64,000 bases of DNA from NCBI GenBank assembly GCA_030248215.1, contig JASANG010000725.1, positions 62,001 to 126,000 on the forward strand. The letters run 5' to 3'. A model generated the notes under the pieces. It had not been told where the DNA came from. It searched no databases and saw nothing but the letters and a program-made list of their open reading frames with translations. Position 1 is the first letter of the stretch, and each line of letters starts with the position of its first letter. The translations under genes and the position numbers were made by a program. This DNA is from Enoplolaimus lenunculus. Taxonomy: Eukaryota; Nematoda; Enoplea; Enoplida; Thoracostomopsidae. Below are positions 1-12,269 of this stretch, piece by piece.

Positions 1-2050
1 ACGTTACATCTGGAGGTCCCACCGAAATACCCAATTTTAATCTTGGTAGTGAATTTGAACCCCCATTTTCAAGCCTGAGTGCTACCCATTACGCGAAGAG
101 CCGTTATTTTTTTTCGCAATACGGCAGGATACAGTTTAAGGAGTAGGGTCTTCCCGAGTTTAGTGACGAAGACTTTAATTTTTCAGAGCCTGTTACAACC
201 CTTACTGGATTAGTAGCGAGTGATTCGAAAACCATGGAAGCAATTAATCGAAATTTAGTGTAGTTAGACACAGTCGTGAAAGATTTAGCTACGCGTCTAG
301 ACGAACGCCTAAGAGATTTAACGGATGATTTTGATCAAATTTCGCAACGTGTCCGTTTAGGGGCTGACACCGACTTGGCCGTGTCATTTTACAGGGGAGA
401 TTTAGCTGGTTCTGACTTTAAGACTTGGATTGAGAATTTTAATACGTATTGCAACGCTAGATTAATAGATGACGAGATGAAGTTAAAGGTCCTTATAGCA
501 TATGTAAAGGACCGCGCTAGAGACGCACATGAGTGAGTGCCTGAGCAGTCTAGGCACAGGTTTACGGACTTAGTCACCGCTTTAAAAAAATGGCGCATGC
601 TCACGCCTTGTCCCATGTAGAACATGAATCTAGCCATTCACCTGTTGAAGACCCTGACGATATTAAGTTTGCCTATATGATTAATGCTTCAGGCACAGAT
701 GATACTCAAGGGAACCTAGGTTCTCGCGAATTTGCACAGCGGCAGGAACAGGATCCAGATCTAAAGACACTCAAAACATATATCGAATTTGGTAAGAAAC
801 CGGATGGTGATAAATTCGCTGTTCGTTTTGCGCTCATAGAGCCACGTTATATAGTACGAGACCATATACTGTACCATAATTACCCGGCACCGAAGTATCG
901 TACCGGTGTAATATGGTAACAGCTACTAGTACCCTTTAGTATGCGTAAAGAAATTATGTCGGCTCACCACGATGACGTGGTGGGTGAACAGCATTAGGGA
1001 TCTGCTAAGACATATCAGAAACTATTGCCTAAGTAATATTGGGACGGAATGTACAATGATGTTGTGCCCTGGTGTAATGCAGTACACGTAAGACTGGGGG
1101 ACTTAAACACAAGGCACCCTTGCAAACGATCCGTACTGTTCAGCCTAATTATTACTATAATATCGATGTTTTAGAACCATTGCCGCAGACGTATAATGGT
1201 AATAAATATGTTGTAATATTTATTCATCGTTTTGCTAAGTACGAAGAGGCAATTTGTACTCCACATCAAAAAGCCACGACTATTGCGAAACTATTCATGA
1301 CCGAGGTTGCATGTAGACATTCGGCACCTTCTGAATTAGTTAGCAATAATGCCTCAAATTTTCGAAGTGAACTTGCGGATCAAATTTGTAAATTAACTGG
1401 AACTAGAAAAGTACTTAGTACTTCTTATCGTCCACAAACTAATGGAGTGGTTGAGCGTATAAATAGGACTTTCGTGAACATGGCTTCGCAGTATGTCGAT
1501 GTATCGCAAAGAACTTGGGATGAGTTTGTGCGTTTTGCCATCTTGTATATCGTGTAAGGGTAAGACTCGGAAGTTTGGATATGAATGGCATTTGTTGTAT
1601 TACAATATCGAACTTAAATATCCCGATGTAGTTATTAAATCCATTTCAAACCCACGGAAAGGGTCTAAACGTGTTCATGTTGAACGCTTAAAACCTTTCG
1701 CAGGCCCTTATGTCCCAAAGTTACGCGGAACTCAGGAAACAAACGAAGCAGTAGTTGAAAATCTGGAGCTCGGTTTGGATAGTGCAATAAAGCCCCATAC
1801 ATTATCGGCTGATGAAGTCGAGATGGCTGTCGAGGCTGTTGCAAACCCAGACGCAACCCAAACCTCAGAGATAAACAATAATCAGAGCTCACCAAGGTAT
1901 CAGTTAATGTCTCAAAGTTCAAGTAGGCTGCCCGTTGCGTCGATAACCAGGATTATATTTATTTATGCTGTTGAATATGTTATATTTATGTGTGTTATTT
2001 TATAATTAATTTCATAACCCAAAGTTAAAGTAATAAGTTAATTAAAAATT
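1..2050 (+). mobile_element. Relic gypsy-type LTR retrotransposon, probably cut by the window edge
   Basis: Fossil Ty3/gypsy-class element on the + strand. Parts seen: a Gag-like segment at 276-536 (motif FKTWIENFNTYCNARL), the stretch that precedes the integrase zinc finger at 590-919, an integrase core at 1120-1557 (SNNASNFRSE block, then YRPQTNGVVERINRTF), and an integrase C-terminal tail with HVERLKPF near 1680. The whole is far shorter than a complete gypsy element, and protease and reverse transcriptase are not recognisable. It is clearly broken, with several breaks. No LTR could be defined; the 5' end may lie outside the window. The integrase resembles, but is not the same as, that of the minus-strand gypsy at 5.6-14.7 kb, so these are related families. 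It looks old. Confidence 0.8.
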
Positions 2051-2318
2051 AACTAATTTATTAACACGCGAACAAAACACCTAAGTCCTAAGCTTAGAGC
2101 CGGCGTTGATCTAGTCTAAGTAGGTACACACGCGCTTCACCTTATACTCTCTAAGCTTTGGACTAACAGCAATGTGTGACATCTGTGCCTTTTGCGTATT
2201 TCCCATCTGGGACACTAACCAGTTGTAGTTTTTCTTATGCCGTTCTTACACCGGTGAATAACCACGCGCCCGTAAACATATTGTTTAGTTAGTTATTGCC
2301 AAATTGCTTTAGTGTGCC

Positions 2319-5300
2319 ATGGCTGAAGCCAACATTGATGCAGTGGAGCGGTATAACACTCGGTTTGAGATACCACAAGGCACAAACGGTGACACAGATA
2401 TTTGGTGCATATTTAGCTGTGATTGCTGCTATGCCTGAGTCGAGTACTTTGGATCAGAGTGTTTTGCCGCAACACTGCCTTTCTGTTTACTTGCCCCTAC
2501 ATTCACTACAGTTTCCATTACGTGGGCTCAATTTGACGTTTTGAAGTGACCCCTGGGAACCATTACTATGGTTGACATTATCACCGCAGTTGCTGTACAG
2601 CGTGCGCCCACCACAGCTCCCGATTAGCCTTCTTACACGGTGTTCGATATGCAAGGAGCTGATTAGGATTTTGAGCATTTCACCTCTAAATATCACCTGC
2701 AGAATGTGCAGTTACAAAAATTTCATTTCGTGCCCGTGGGCCTGTTAATTTCTGAGCACCAGAAGTGGACTGGGAGTCACCTGATCGGTTCCAGAAAGCA
2801 ACTGAAGAAGGCCCGTCTTTCGAGCTGGGTGGTGATTAATTTTTGCAGGGTGACCAACGGTGATGTACGGTTTGAACGAACTGCAGGCTGGGCAAACAGC
2901 GAAGGGGAACATCCGACGATTACCGAAAATTCATACTGTGGGTATCTCCCGATTCTAACATTTGAGGTTGTTACTAATTCGCGGGTACCATTACCAATAT
3001 TTATGGCTGACCCAGACGCTCCTTCGGAGCGTCGTAGTTTCCAATCAACATAGAACCACGTCGGTCAACATCGTATTTCAATGTGCCTTTGCCATGTGAC
3101 GGTTGGTTGGGTTTTCACTACTTTGAAGTTCAGCTTTGGGTGGAATACATCTCGCGGGATAGTGTCTTCCGGTACCTTCAATTTGCTGTGGTTATTCAGT
3201 GGGATTACTACGACGATGGGCTTGCATATCTTATAATTTAGATGCTAAACAGTATTCGCACAAAAACACGACCAGATCCGGGCCGACAAGGCCGGTTGTC
3301 TATGCTTCCTGAAAGCAGTGAGGGGGTACCGAACGAGGAAAGAGAACAGGGTACAATGAACCGCACTTGTAAGCCAGTGAAAATAACTGATCCGCTTTGG
3401 CCCCATATTTCGAAGTTTGGGCTCACTTCGCATCCAATTTATCGGGACCCTGCTCACGCACTGTTGCACATGACCTACCTGCTTACCTGCAGTTGACTAG
3501 AGACGTTAGCAGTGATAGCGTACTTCCATTGCTGGACCCTACGCAGGCGGTGACCGTGAATAATTTTCCACTAAGAGCCCTGGCAGAGTTGCTGGGACAG
3601 TTGCAGTACGACGACGATGACCCTCCCCGCGTCCGGCTGAAGTCGTTACGGTACACAATACTCGTTGAACTAGAACAGATAGACCTGCGCTCACCTGGCG
3701 ACCTTGCAGATTTTCATAAATCACCTGCGGATTCCTTGTTCGTGACATCACTGGTGGATTCTAGACAGCTGAGTAATGTTCGTTAAGTCGGTCACTAGTT
3801 CGGTTAATAAATCCTAATTGGCGTCTCAAGTATTTGGCAGTACTGGTGGGTTCTGGGCCACATGATCAGACAAGCACCGTTATTGTTCTGAAACTTAATG
3901 TGGGTACAAAACGTGTTTTCTCTGATGGCGATGGGAGAGTTAGACAGTTCGAAGATCTGTATGTTGCTTCGCTAACCGGGCTCGCTGTCTAATATTTCAC
4001 CGCTCTGTTAACAAATGAAATTTATTAGTCACCTCCGGACTCAGCGGAGCCAGACGAGGCGACTGCTACTGGGGACAACGGTGAGTCTCTCCAGAGTAGA
4101 GACGCCGCGATTTCATTGTCCGATGAGCAGTGCATTCGTGTCGCCGAGCTGAGTCGCCGAAACCTATTTCTAGAATGTTCCGAAATTCTTGGCAGTCCTT
4201 ATATGAGTTACTGTTTTGTGGAGTCACAAGTGCTGTCAGCCAACGTACGAACACCTGACCTAAAGTAGCTATAACCGATGCGGGTCACTTAAATTGGCTG
4301 AATGCCGATCGGCAGTTGGTTGCCAACTTTGGTATTGCGGGTACTAAACTTCTTCTATGCAAGACTCCACCGGGTACAGGTAAAACAAGTAGTCTTGCCT
4401 GCATACTGTCGACCCTGAGCACTTCCGATTCCAACAAACGTATTCTGTGCGTGACCAGTGCTAACGCAGCGGCAAACATTTTGGCCTTAAAAATTGTACA
4501 AAATATAAAAACAATTAGTGAAGCGAATACTGATGTGCCGCTGGACAGGAATCTGCGGTATGTTCGGCGTGCTACGACGTTACCCTGCTTGACCCGGACC
4601 TGATACCGTATTGTGCCACTAAACCTGACCCAAACGGAACTGGACTTACCGGCATGCGTGAGGTAAGCTCAGGCACTTCCCATCTTATGCATAAGATTTT
4701 AATCTGTACAATGGACTTGGCAATAATGGACACCAACATACATAACTAATCCAGTAATGCAGCGGCTCGGTGCCGAAGAATCTGGCATGGAGTTTCTGCT
4801 GAACTTGACAAATCTTAGTCCACACTGCGCTATACTACAGCTACAGAATAACTATCGGTCTGTGGAGCCGCTATTGCGGCCACCCAACAGAATTATATAC
4901 AATGAAACACCGTTAATTTGCTCTGCTGGCGATTCACTTTCTAGCTCGGCTTGGCCGCAGTTAACACCACAACAGCAGAATCTACCGATAGTGTTCTGGC
5001 ACATAGAGGAAGATCAAACATACCATGGGGTTAGCTTGGTCAATTTTCATGAAATTATAGCTATTTCGTGGTTGATGGAAACACTTACGATTCAGCATGA
5101 TATTCCACCCGGACAGATTGGTATTGATGCTGCTCACGCCACACAAACAGAAATTTTAAAAATTGTGGTGGGTGATCTCTATTTTTCGATAAAAATTGGT
5201 TGTGCCAATGATTGGCAGGGTGATGAGCGCGATTCTACGATTATTTCGCTAGTACGATCATTTCCTAAGCGGGACGCCCTCGGTCAACCACATCCGATGG

Positions 5301-5560
5301 GTCTTACCGAGCACCGTAGCGTTAACGTATTAACAACACGCGCCTGAAAAATGAACATCTGTGTATGCAACACACTACATTTCTTAGACCACCCGCTCAT
5401 TCGCGAGCCCATGCGCGAATGCGGTCAGACACAGGAATGGATAGAGCCAATGTCGAGCGGGGTAAAGCATTTCGTACACATGCGTGTTGCTTGGGTTGCC
5501 TTTTAGCTGGAACGGATGTCACCGTGCCAATGCTGCATTGTGCCCTGTAGACTAAGTGTG
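2319..5560 (+). pseudogene. Decayed intronless UPF1-like SF1 helicase
   Basis: Remains of one long protein-coding unit whose likely start is the Met at 2319 (MAEANIDAVERYNTRFEIPQ). The helicase half is clear. Walker A PPGTGKT lies near 4370, followed by the motif Ia-like ILCVTSANAAANIL. An NYRS block lies near 4850, and the C-terminal block has QGDERDSTIISLVRS near 5220 and VNVLTTRA at 5320-5345. In UPF1/MOV10/ZNFX1-type helicases these bind and hydrolyse ATP and grip RNA or DNA. The N-terminal 600 codons (YFNVPLPCDGWLGFHYFEV region, about 3070-3220) are not recognised. The frame is interrupted many times and no introns are seen. That fits either a retro-copy or the helicase of an unidentified mobile element. 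The gene abuts the gypsy relic downstream. Confidence 0.6.
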
Positions 5561-6188
5561 ATAATAATGCACCGCCAACGTACGAACTGTACAGATTATC
5601 GTAAATTAATAATTATTATTTAAATATTGGGCTTGGCTGCAATCGGGTGTATCGCAACAGCGCAACAACTAAAGCGCTGATTGTTGCTAGTTTTGGGATC
5701 GCTCCATTATCTTTGCACCGTGTAAGCATAATTAATTGTTTAAAAATAAAAAATAATGATAATCGTTCCATTCGGGAAAATTCACGTCTTTTCGAACTTT
5801 TATCCCGCATAATTTATAATCAAGAACATTATGTTTGCCAATGTTCAGCAATATTATACCTATCAAAAAGCCATATTTTCTGGGTACTCAAATTTAGCTC
5901 ATAAAATTTTAAAAATCGATAACTCTGGGCGGGTAAAACCACTTTTAGAACGAGAAGAGTGGAAAATGAAGCGGTACCATGCAGGTAGACAATATGACTT
6001 TGAGCGGAGGCACCTGGAGGGGAGGTTTGATCTCCCTGTCTATTAGGAAGGTCAGGTATGGTAGGAGGACAACTAGGACGGTCTGGGTAGTTGCCAGAGG
6101 GCGGTAGGGGCGCATTAGGTATGTCGTAGGCTCTAGCAAGTGGTTCGATATCCGGTAATTGAGCTGGGGGTAGTCGGATTCGTTCCAA

Positions 6189-6997
6189 CTATTCAGGAGT
6201 TACGCCGTCTAATGCATTACGAACAGCGACAGGGATTGGGCGAGGGCCGTAACAAGGCTTAGTACGATTTTTGTGAATCAGGTAGGTAGGAGCGTCTGGA
6301 TCATCAATAGTTCGAATTCGAATGGTGGCACAATCGTCGCGGACATCTTCGACACGATAAGGCCCACACCATGTAGGGCTTAATTCAGAGCTGGATTGAT
6401 TTCTGCGAATTCGAACATGTATCCATACCAAATCCCCAGGAACATAGGAAGGCTCGTGGGCCTTGCGATCTCTATATCGCTTAGCAACATCTTGGGCATT
6501 GTATATGTTCGCATAAGCAAGGTCGCGAATAATACGCAGATGTTGGAGAGTGGTCTGTGAGTATGCTTGAGTAGTTTTTACAGTTCCTATTGGGGGACGG
6601 GGTATATCGGGGTCATGAGGAAGCTTGGGATCAAAACCGTGCATTAGAAAAAATGGAGCTTGATTGGTAGCTGAGTGTACTGAGGCGTTATAGGCTAGCT
6701 CAATCAATGGTACAAATTCATCCCAGCGATCGTGCTGATCTTCGGACAAGGCTAGTCGCAGCATGTGGACGAAGGTTCGGTTCATTCGTTCGGCAACTTC
6801 GTTAGCTTGGGGATGGTATGGAGTAATGAGAACTTTTTGGGTTCCTAAGAGGTTACAGACTGCCCTATACATGGCAGAGATAAAGGCAGGACCGCGGTCA
6901 GAGAAGATCTCACTGGGAGCACCAAAACGGGACACTACATTATCAACTAATGCCCTAGCAACAGACAATCCGGTCTGGTCCTTAATCGAGCAAATGA
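6189..6997 (-). pseudogene. Gypsy integrase part
   Basis: Integrase segment of the minus-strand gypsy fossil. Visible: the second catalytic Asp block IFSDRGPAFIS, the Glu-bearing block YHPQANEVAERMNRTF, and a GPY/F-type C-terminal module (SPTWCGPYRVEDV). Integrase inserts the reverse-transcribed copy into host DNA. The segment is open for about 270 codons. On its upstream side it stops where the LINE begins. Confidence 0.85.
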
Positions 6998-9736
6998 CGC
7001 TCATAGAGACTGGTCTAAATACAGGAAAACTCAAAGACTATATAAAGCAAAGATTAAAGAAGCTCAGAAGAACTCCTGGAGGAAGTTCTGTGGGGAACTG
7101 TCTACTGTTAAAGATACAAGTAGAATTGTTAAACTCTGTTCAAAAAGTTGGAAACAGAAATTAACACAAATTAAGAAAAGTAATAATGATGAGTTAACAG
7201 AGACGTGTAAAGAAACCTTAGAATGTCTTTTAACTAGCCATCAAGCACTTTTATAGAGTTAACGCTGCGGATAAAAGTATAATTAATGAGATAGTTACAC
7301 CTAACCTTGTTAGATGGAGTATCGGTAATTTTAAGAGCTTCAAAGCACCTGGAGTAGATGGCATTCAGCCAAGACTCTTACAAGTGGGTATAGATATACT
7401 TTTACCAGTACATATTAAGATATATAAAGCGTCGTTGATTAAAGGATATATACCGAGATTATGGAGAGAAGCTAAAGTTGTCTTCTTGCCGAAACCAGGG
7501 AAAGATGACTATACAGAAGCCAAGAGTTTTAGGCCAATCTGTCTAACATCCTTTCAGTTGAAAGGTCTCGAAAGACTAACGAACAGATGGCTAAGGAAAC
7601 AGATTGGGAATAAGATGCATTGAAACCAGCATGCATATCAAAGAGGGAAAAGTACAACAACAGCACTGAGCAATTTAATTGCACAAGTAGAGGATAGTAT
7701 GACTAACAATAAACACACGGTCTGTGTTTTTATAGACATTGGGGGTGCTTTTGATAGTACTATTTTAGATTCCTTCAAAAAGACCTTCGAGGCTTTCAAG
7801 CTAAATCGCATAGTTAAGAACTGGCTCATAGAGCTACTGAGTAATAGATGGGCAACAGCGGAATTAGGTGGTGATACGGTCAGATGTAGAATAGTTAAAG
7901 GTAGTCCGCAAGGGAGAGTATTGTCACCCCTACTATGGACAATGGTGGTAGACGACCTCCTACAAAAGTTTAATAATGCTTTGGTATATGTGCAAGCATA
8001 TTCAGATGATGTAGTTATAACAAGTAGTAGTGGAAATGAGACAATAGCAGCAAGAAGAGTTCAAACAACGTTAGATAAGATTTATCAGTGGTGTTCAAAA
8101 AGAGGGTTAACTATAAATCCCAATAAATGCAATGCTATTGTGTTCTCTAGGAAAAGGAATTTAGATAAAACTTTTAAATTCCGATTAGCAAATACGGATA
8201 TAGTGATTGGAAGATCTGTAAAGTATCTAGGAGTTGTGATTGATCAAAAACTCTTATGGAAAGACCAGTTAAATTATGTTATTAATAAAAGTATTAAAGC
8301 GCTTATGATAAGTCGATCAGTCATAGGGAAGACTTGGGGGTTAACTCCTAAAACTATTCTGTTTATATATAGAACAGTAGTTTTACCAGTAGTCTGTTAT
8401 GGAGCACTGGTATGGTGGCACAGACTTAAATTGAAAACCTACGCAAAGAAAGCTAGTAAGATATCTAGAATGGCCTGTTTGATGATAACAGGAGCTGTTA
8501 GGTCGACTCCGACTATAAGTATGGAAACGATTTTAAATCTGCTTCCAATAAATCTTGAGATAATGAAAGAAGGGATTGCAGAACTAAACAGAATTAATAA
8601 ATTATCAGAGGGCGATAACGTCTTTAGTATCAAAGGACATCGAGATTACTCGGCTGAGATCAATCAACTTGATGTGCTCAGTTTTCCTTTAGATAACATG
8701 TCAGGTGAAATAATAGATGAACCGACATGGAATGCGTTGTTTCCATCTAGAGCATTTTGGAATAATTTTATAAGAAAGAGATTTTCAAAGGAATGACGAT
8801 ATAGTATGCTACACCGATGGCTCTGTCGTTCAAGGTGCAGCAAGGAAATTAGCAGGTGCTGGAATTTTCTCAGAGCACTTCATGGTTAGCCGATCACTAG
8901 GAGAGTATATTTCAGTTTTCCAGACGGAAATCCTTGCGATCAAAATATGCACTGAAGAGTTAACAAAAAGGAATACTGCTGAAAAAAGAATACTCATTAT
9001 TTCAGAGAGTCAGGCAGCACTGAAAGCTTTACATAGTATCAAAATTAGATCTAAAATAGTTAACGAGTGTCGAATAGCAATGAAGTTTTACTAGTGTGGG
9101 TGCCGGGTCACTCAAATGTAATCGGTAATGACTTAGCGGATGAATCAGCAAGCCGAGGATCAGGTAACGATTTATAGGACCAGAACCGGTACTGCCTATA
9201 TGTAAGCGGGAGGTTCGCTTAAGAATTACATCATGGATGCACAGAAAATTTATATATAGATGGATAAATCAGAAAATCTGTAGATTTACAATATCAATAA
9301 TTCAAGAACCAAACATAAGAAGAAGTAGATTTTTATTAAAGCTTAATAAAGACAAACTTAGACAATGTATTCAGATTTTATCGGGACATTGTTGGTTAAG
9401 TTATCACTTATTTAGAATGAGAGTAGCTCAAGATGAAAATTGTTCAGAATGCAATGTAAGTGAGACCGCTGAGCACTTTTTATGCGTATGCAAGCGGTGG
9501 GAAGACAAACGCGAGCAATTTCTTGGTAGGAAGACATTAGCTGTTAGAGAAATTAGATCTCTTGATATAAAAAAAATTTATAAGTTTATTGTTGAAACAG
9601 AACGTCTAAAGGTTAATGTAGAGTGACACACCGAGTATATAAGGTCGTAGGATGTCGCAATGGGCATTGTTTTTAATTTGTCTACGCGAACGCCCATAGT
9701 GGCGTCATATCCTCTTCTACTTTATCTATCTATCTA
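6998..9736 (+). mobile_element. 5'-truncated LINE with RNase H (R1/LOA/I-like)
   Basis: Non-LTR retrotransposon on the + strand, inserted into the gypsy integrase region. The endonuclease and 5' part are absent. Order: pre-RT block (KSFKAPGVDGIQPRLL, 7338-7385), RT fingers (WREAKVVFLPKPGKDD), palm motifs, RNase H, then a C-terminal Cys-rich knuckle (CSEC..SETAEHFLC.C, about 9440-9490). The 3' end is marked by a short TCTA-type repeat just before 9737, where gypsy sequence resumes. A C-terminal RNase H after the RT places it in the R1/LOA/Jockey/I group. The exact 5' junction and target duplication were not resolved. Confidence 0.85.
7310..9626 (+). pseudogene. LINE ORF2: reverse transcriptase, RNase H, zinc knuckle
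   Basis: ORF2 remnant. RT motif A is FIDIGGAFDST (7726-7758), motif B is GSPQGRVLSPLLW (7902-7940) and motif C is YSDDVVI (8000-8020), so the catalytic Asp residues are kept. The thumb region carries the YGALVWW and TGAVRSTP blocks typical of RNase H-bearing LINEs. RNase H begins with YTDGSVVQG at about 8811; later blocks are SESQAALKAL (9005) and WVPGHSNVIGNDLAD (9098-9142). Breaks: a stop at 7621 just before the conserved NQHAYQRGKST block, a frame change near 8790 between RT and RNase H, another near 9092 before WVPGHSN, and stops in the pre-RT segment. The copy is inactive but only moderately decayed. Confidence 0.85.
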
Positions 9737-9739
9737 AGG

Positions 9740-10680
9740 TCCGATACTTTGGAGTTGATTCGGGTTGAGTTTCTTCATGTTTCCGTTTTACGACGGCGGC
9801 TAGGTGGGAGATATTTGGTGTATTATTTTCATCATCGATCAAGATGCGCCCGCAATCAATACGTTCCTATCGCTCATCTTCCTCACCAGTAGGTTGGACA
9901 TTGAGGCGAGGGTCACGGGATAACCCATCCGCATTTCCATTAGCTTTACCAGGACGATATAGGATTTCAATATCCCAAAGTCTAGTTGCATCTCATTTCT
10001 CCAATGTGCTAGTATGGATATCCCAGGGGGTCTTTGAAAAGTGCCTTCAATGGCTGGTAGTCAGTCTCAACATGGAATTTTTGTCCATATAGATAGTGTC
10101 TAAAATAATGGACTGCCCATCGTATGGCAAAGCATTCATTCTCTATAGGATGGTAACCTCGTTGATAGCCTAACAGGGATTTACTAGCGTATGCCACGGG
10201 TTGCACTCCAAGGTCGGTTTCTTGGGAAAGCACAGCCCCAACAGCATAGTCAGAAGCATCTGTTTGAAGAATAAAAGGTTTAGCGAAGTCGGGATAGACC
10301 AGTAAGGGCTCCTTACAAAGGGCATTCATGAGAACGCCAAAACTAGTTTGACATTCCAGGGTCCATTCAAATTTCTGCTCCTTTTCTTCAAACGGTTTAA
10401 GGGTTCGGCTAATTTGGAAAAATTGGAAACAAATTTTGATAATAGCCAGCTAAACCCAGGAAACTCATGACTCCTTTCAAATTGGTAGGGACAGCAAACT
10501 TGCGAATAGCATCTAGTTTGTCTGGGTCTGGCTTGATACCCTCTGGACTAACAATATGTCCCAGATATTTAAGGTATTTCTGCCCAAATTGACATTTTGA
10601 TGGTTTGAGCTTCATATTAGCAGAACGAAAACGGGAGAAAATCTCGTCTAGATCTTTCAAGTGTTGTTCAAAAGATGGGG
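9740..10680 (-). pseudogene. Gypsy RT thumb, RNase H and linker part
   Basis: Part of the minus-strand gypsy fossil. RT thumb: MKLKPSKCQFGQ, then YLGHIVSPEGIKPDPDKL and FLGLAGYY. RNase H-like: FILQTDASDYAVGAVLSQE, ENECFAIRWAVHYFRHYLYG and ETDYQPLKAL. These are the standard C-terminal blocks of a gypsy polymerase. A hydrophilic linker towards the integrase (9.74-9.95 kb) ends at the LINE insertion. Broken. Confidence 0.85.
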
Positions 10681-10857
10681 GAAAACCAGCAAATTGTCAA
10701 TATAAATGAGGACTTTGTGCCACTCCAAGCCCTGCATGAGCATAGCCATGCAACGCTGAAAGGCGCGAGGGAAGGAGTTCAGGCCAAACGGTAGAACATT
10801 GTACTCAAATTGGCCGTGTACAGCGACAAACGCGGTCTTCTCCTTACTTTCCTCGTT

Positions 10858-12200
10858 TCACGGTATTTGCCAAAAACCTTTAGACAAATCCATACTTGAC
10901 ATAAATTTGGTATCCTTAAGGCTGCTGAGGATGTCATCAATACGAGGTAAAGGATAAATATAGAAATCTGCTACAGCATTCAGCTTCCGAAAGTCAGTAC
11001 ATAACCTCAAACTCTTGTCAGCCTTTGCGACATACATAATAGGGGATTCCCATGGTGAATTTGAGGGCCTAATAAGCCCTGTCTCTAACATCTGATCTAA
11101 CTCTTGTCTCAGGAGGGCCCGTTGACTTTGTTGCATTCGATAATGGATTGCCTTAATTGGGGGATGGTTGCCAGTATTTACACGATGTTCATAAAAGGGG
11201 CAAAGGCCGACATTGTAATCATGAACACTGAACACATCAGCGTTATGTTTCAAGGTGGTCTGGAGTTGTGCTAACTGCTCTGACGTAAGCACAATGTCAG
11301 CGAAGCTTATTTTGTTCAAAACAAGTTCACAGCGTTGCTCGTTGTTTAAGTCAGTTAGATCCTTAACAGCTTTAATGACAGAGGTTGGCGTATGTTCCGA
11401 TTCGTGGAGCGGTTTGCCCGGTGAGTCAAAGGTAATGAGGTGCTTGGAGGGTCGAGTAAGGAATTCCACATTCTCATCATTGACAGGTTCAATCTGTCCG
11501 ATCTGAGTACCAGCCAGAATCCTTACAGGTGAGTCAGTAGGGTTAACCGCGACGATGGGCACACATTGTCGTCCCTTCAGGATTAAAGCTCTCGCCATAA
11601 TAGGATACATAATCTCGGGATCTGGTTCGAAGAGGACAGTTCCTATGCGGGGGCGTTCATGTACTATAAAGCCATTGAAGAAAGTTTCGGAATGAGGAGG
11701 AATAACCAGATCTCGTATAGTGGCCACTGCAATGCAAGGGACTTCATACTCTTCCTCAGTCAGAAGTGGTATGGAATGAATATCTCCCGACAAGGGATAG
11801 ATCATGTCTACGTGTCGTGCAGCGAAGTTGATAAATAGATTGCCTAAGGTAGCGAGAAAATCAGTTCCCAGTATACACTCATATGGGGCGGTCTCCACAA
11901 CTAGCAACGAAAACCTAGTTTTCAAAGGTCCAAGGGTAATAGTTGTGTGGCAGGTTCCAATGATGTTCATGGAGTTATTAGAGGCGGTCAATATTCTTGG
12001 GATGATTTCCAAAATCTCGAAGCTTGGATCAGGCCGACTTTGATGGGCGGACTTAGTTAGCAACGACACATCAGCCCCGGTGTCTAGGAGAGCCGTAATA
12101 AGTTGATTGTGGACGAGAATCTCAACCAGCATCGGGACGGAATTGTTGGGGCCGACAATGGCATTGGCTGAAAGATGGTTCGATGACGCAGGTTTCGAAT
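10858..12200 (-). pseudogene. Gypsy aspartic protease and reverse transcriptase (5' part)
   Basis: Long open stretch of the minus-strand gypsy fossil. The retropepsin active-site triad is LLDTGADVSLL, with the second protease block ECILGTDFLATLGN further on. The RT N-terminal blocks follow: HRVNTGNHPPIKA, LDQMLETGLIRPSNSPWESP, LCTDFRKLNAV, PLPRIDDIL, and palm motif A SSMDLSKGFWQIP. Protease matures the polyprotein and RT copies the RNA. Protease and RT share one frame, as is usual in this family. The protease begins soon after the env-like region, with no Gag between. Confidence 0.9.
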
Positions 12201-12269
12201 AACCTCTCGAGATGAGGAATGATGGTTTTGAGCAGGAGTGGAATTAGATGCGAAAAATGAACCAGTAAA

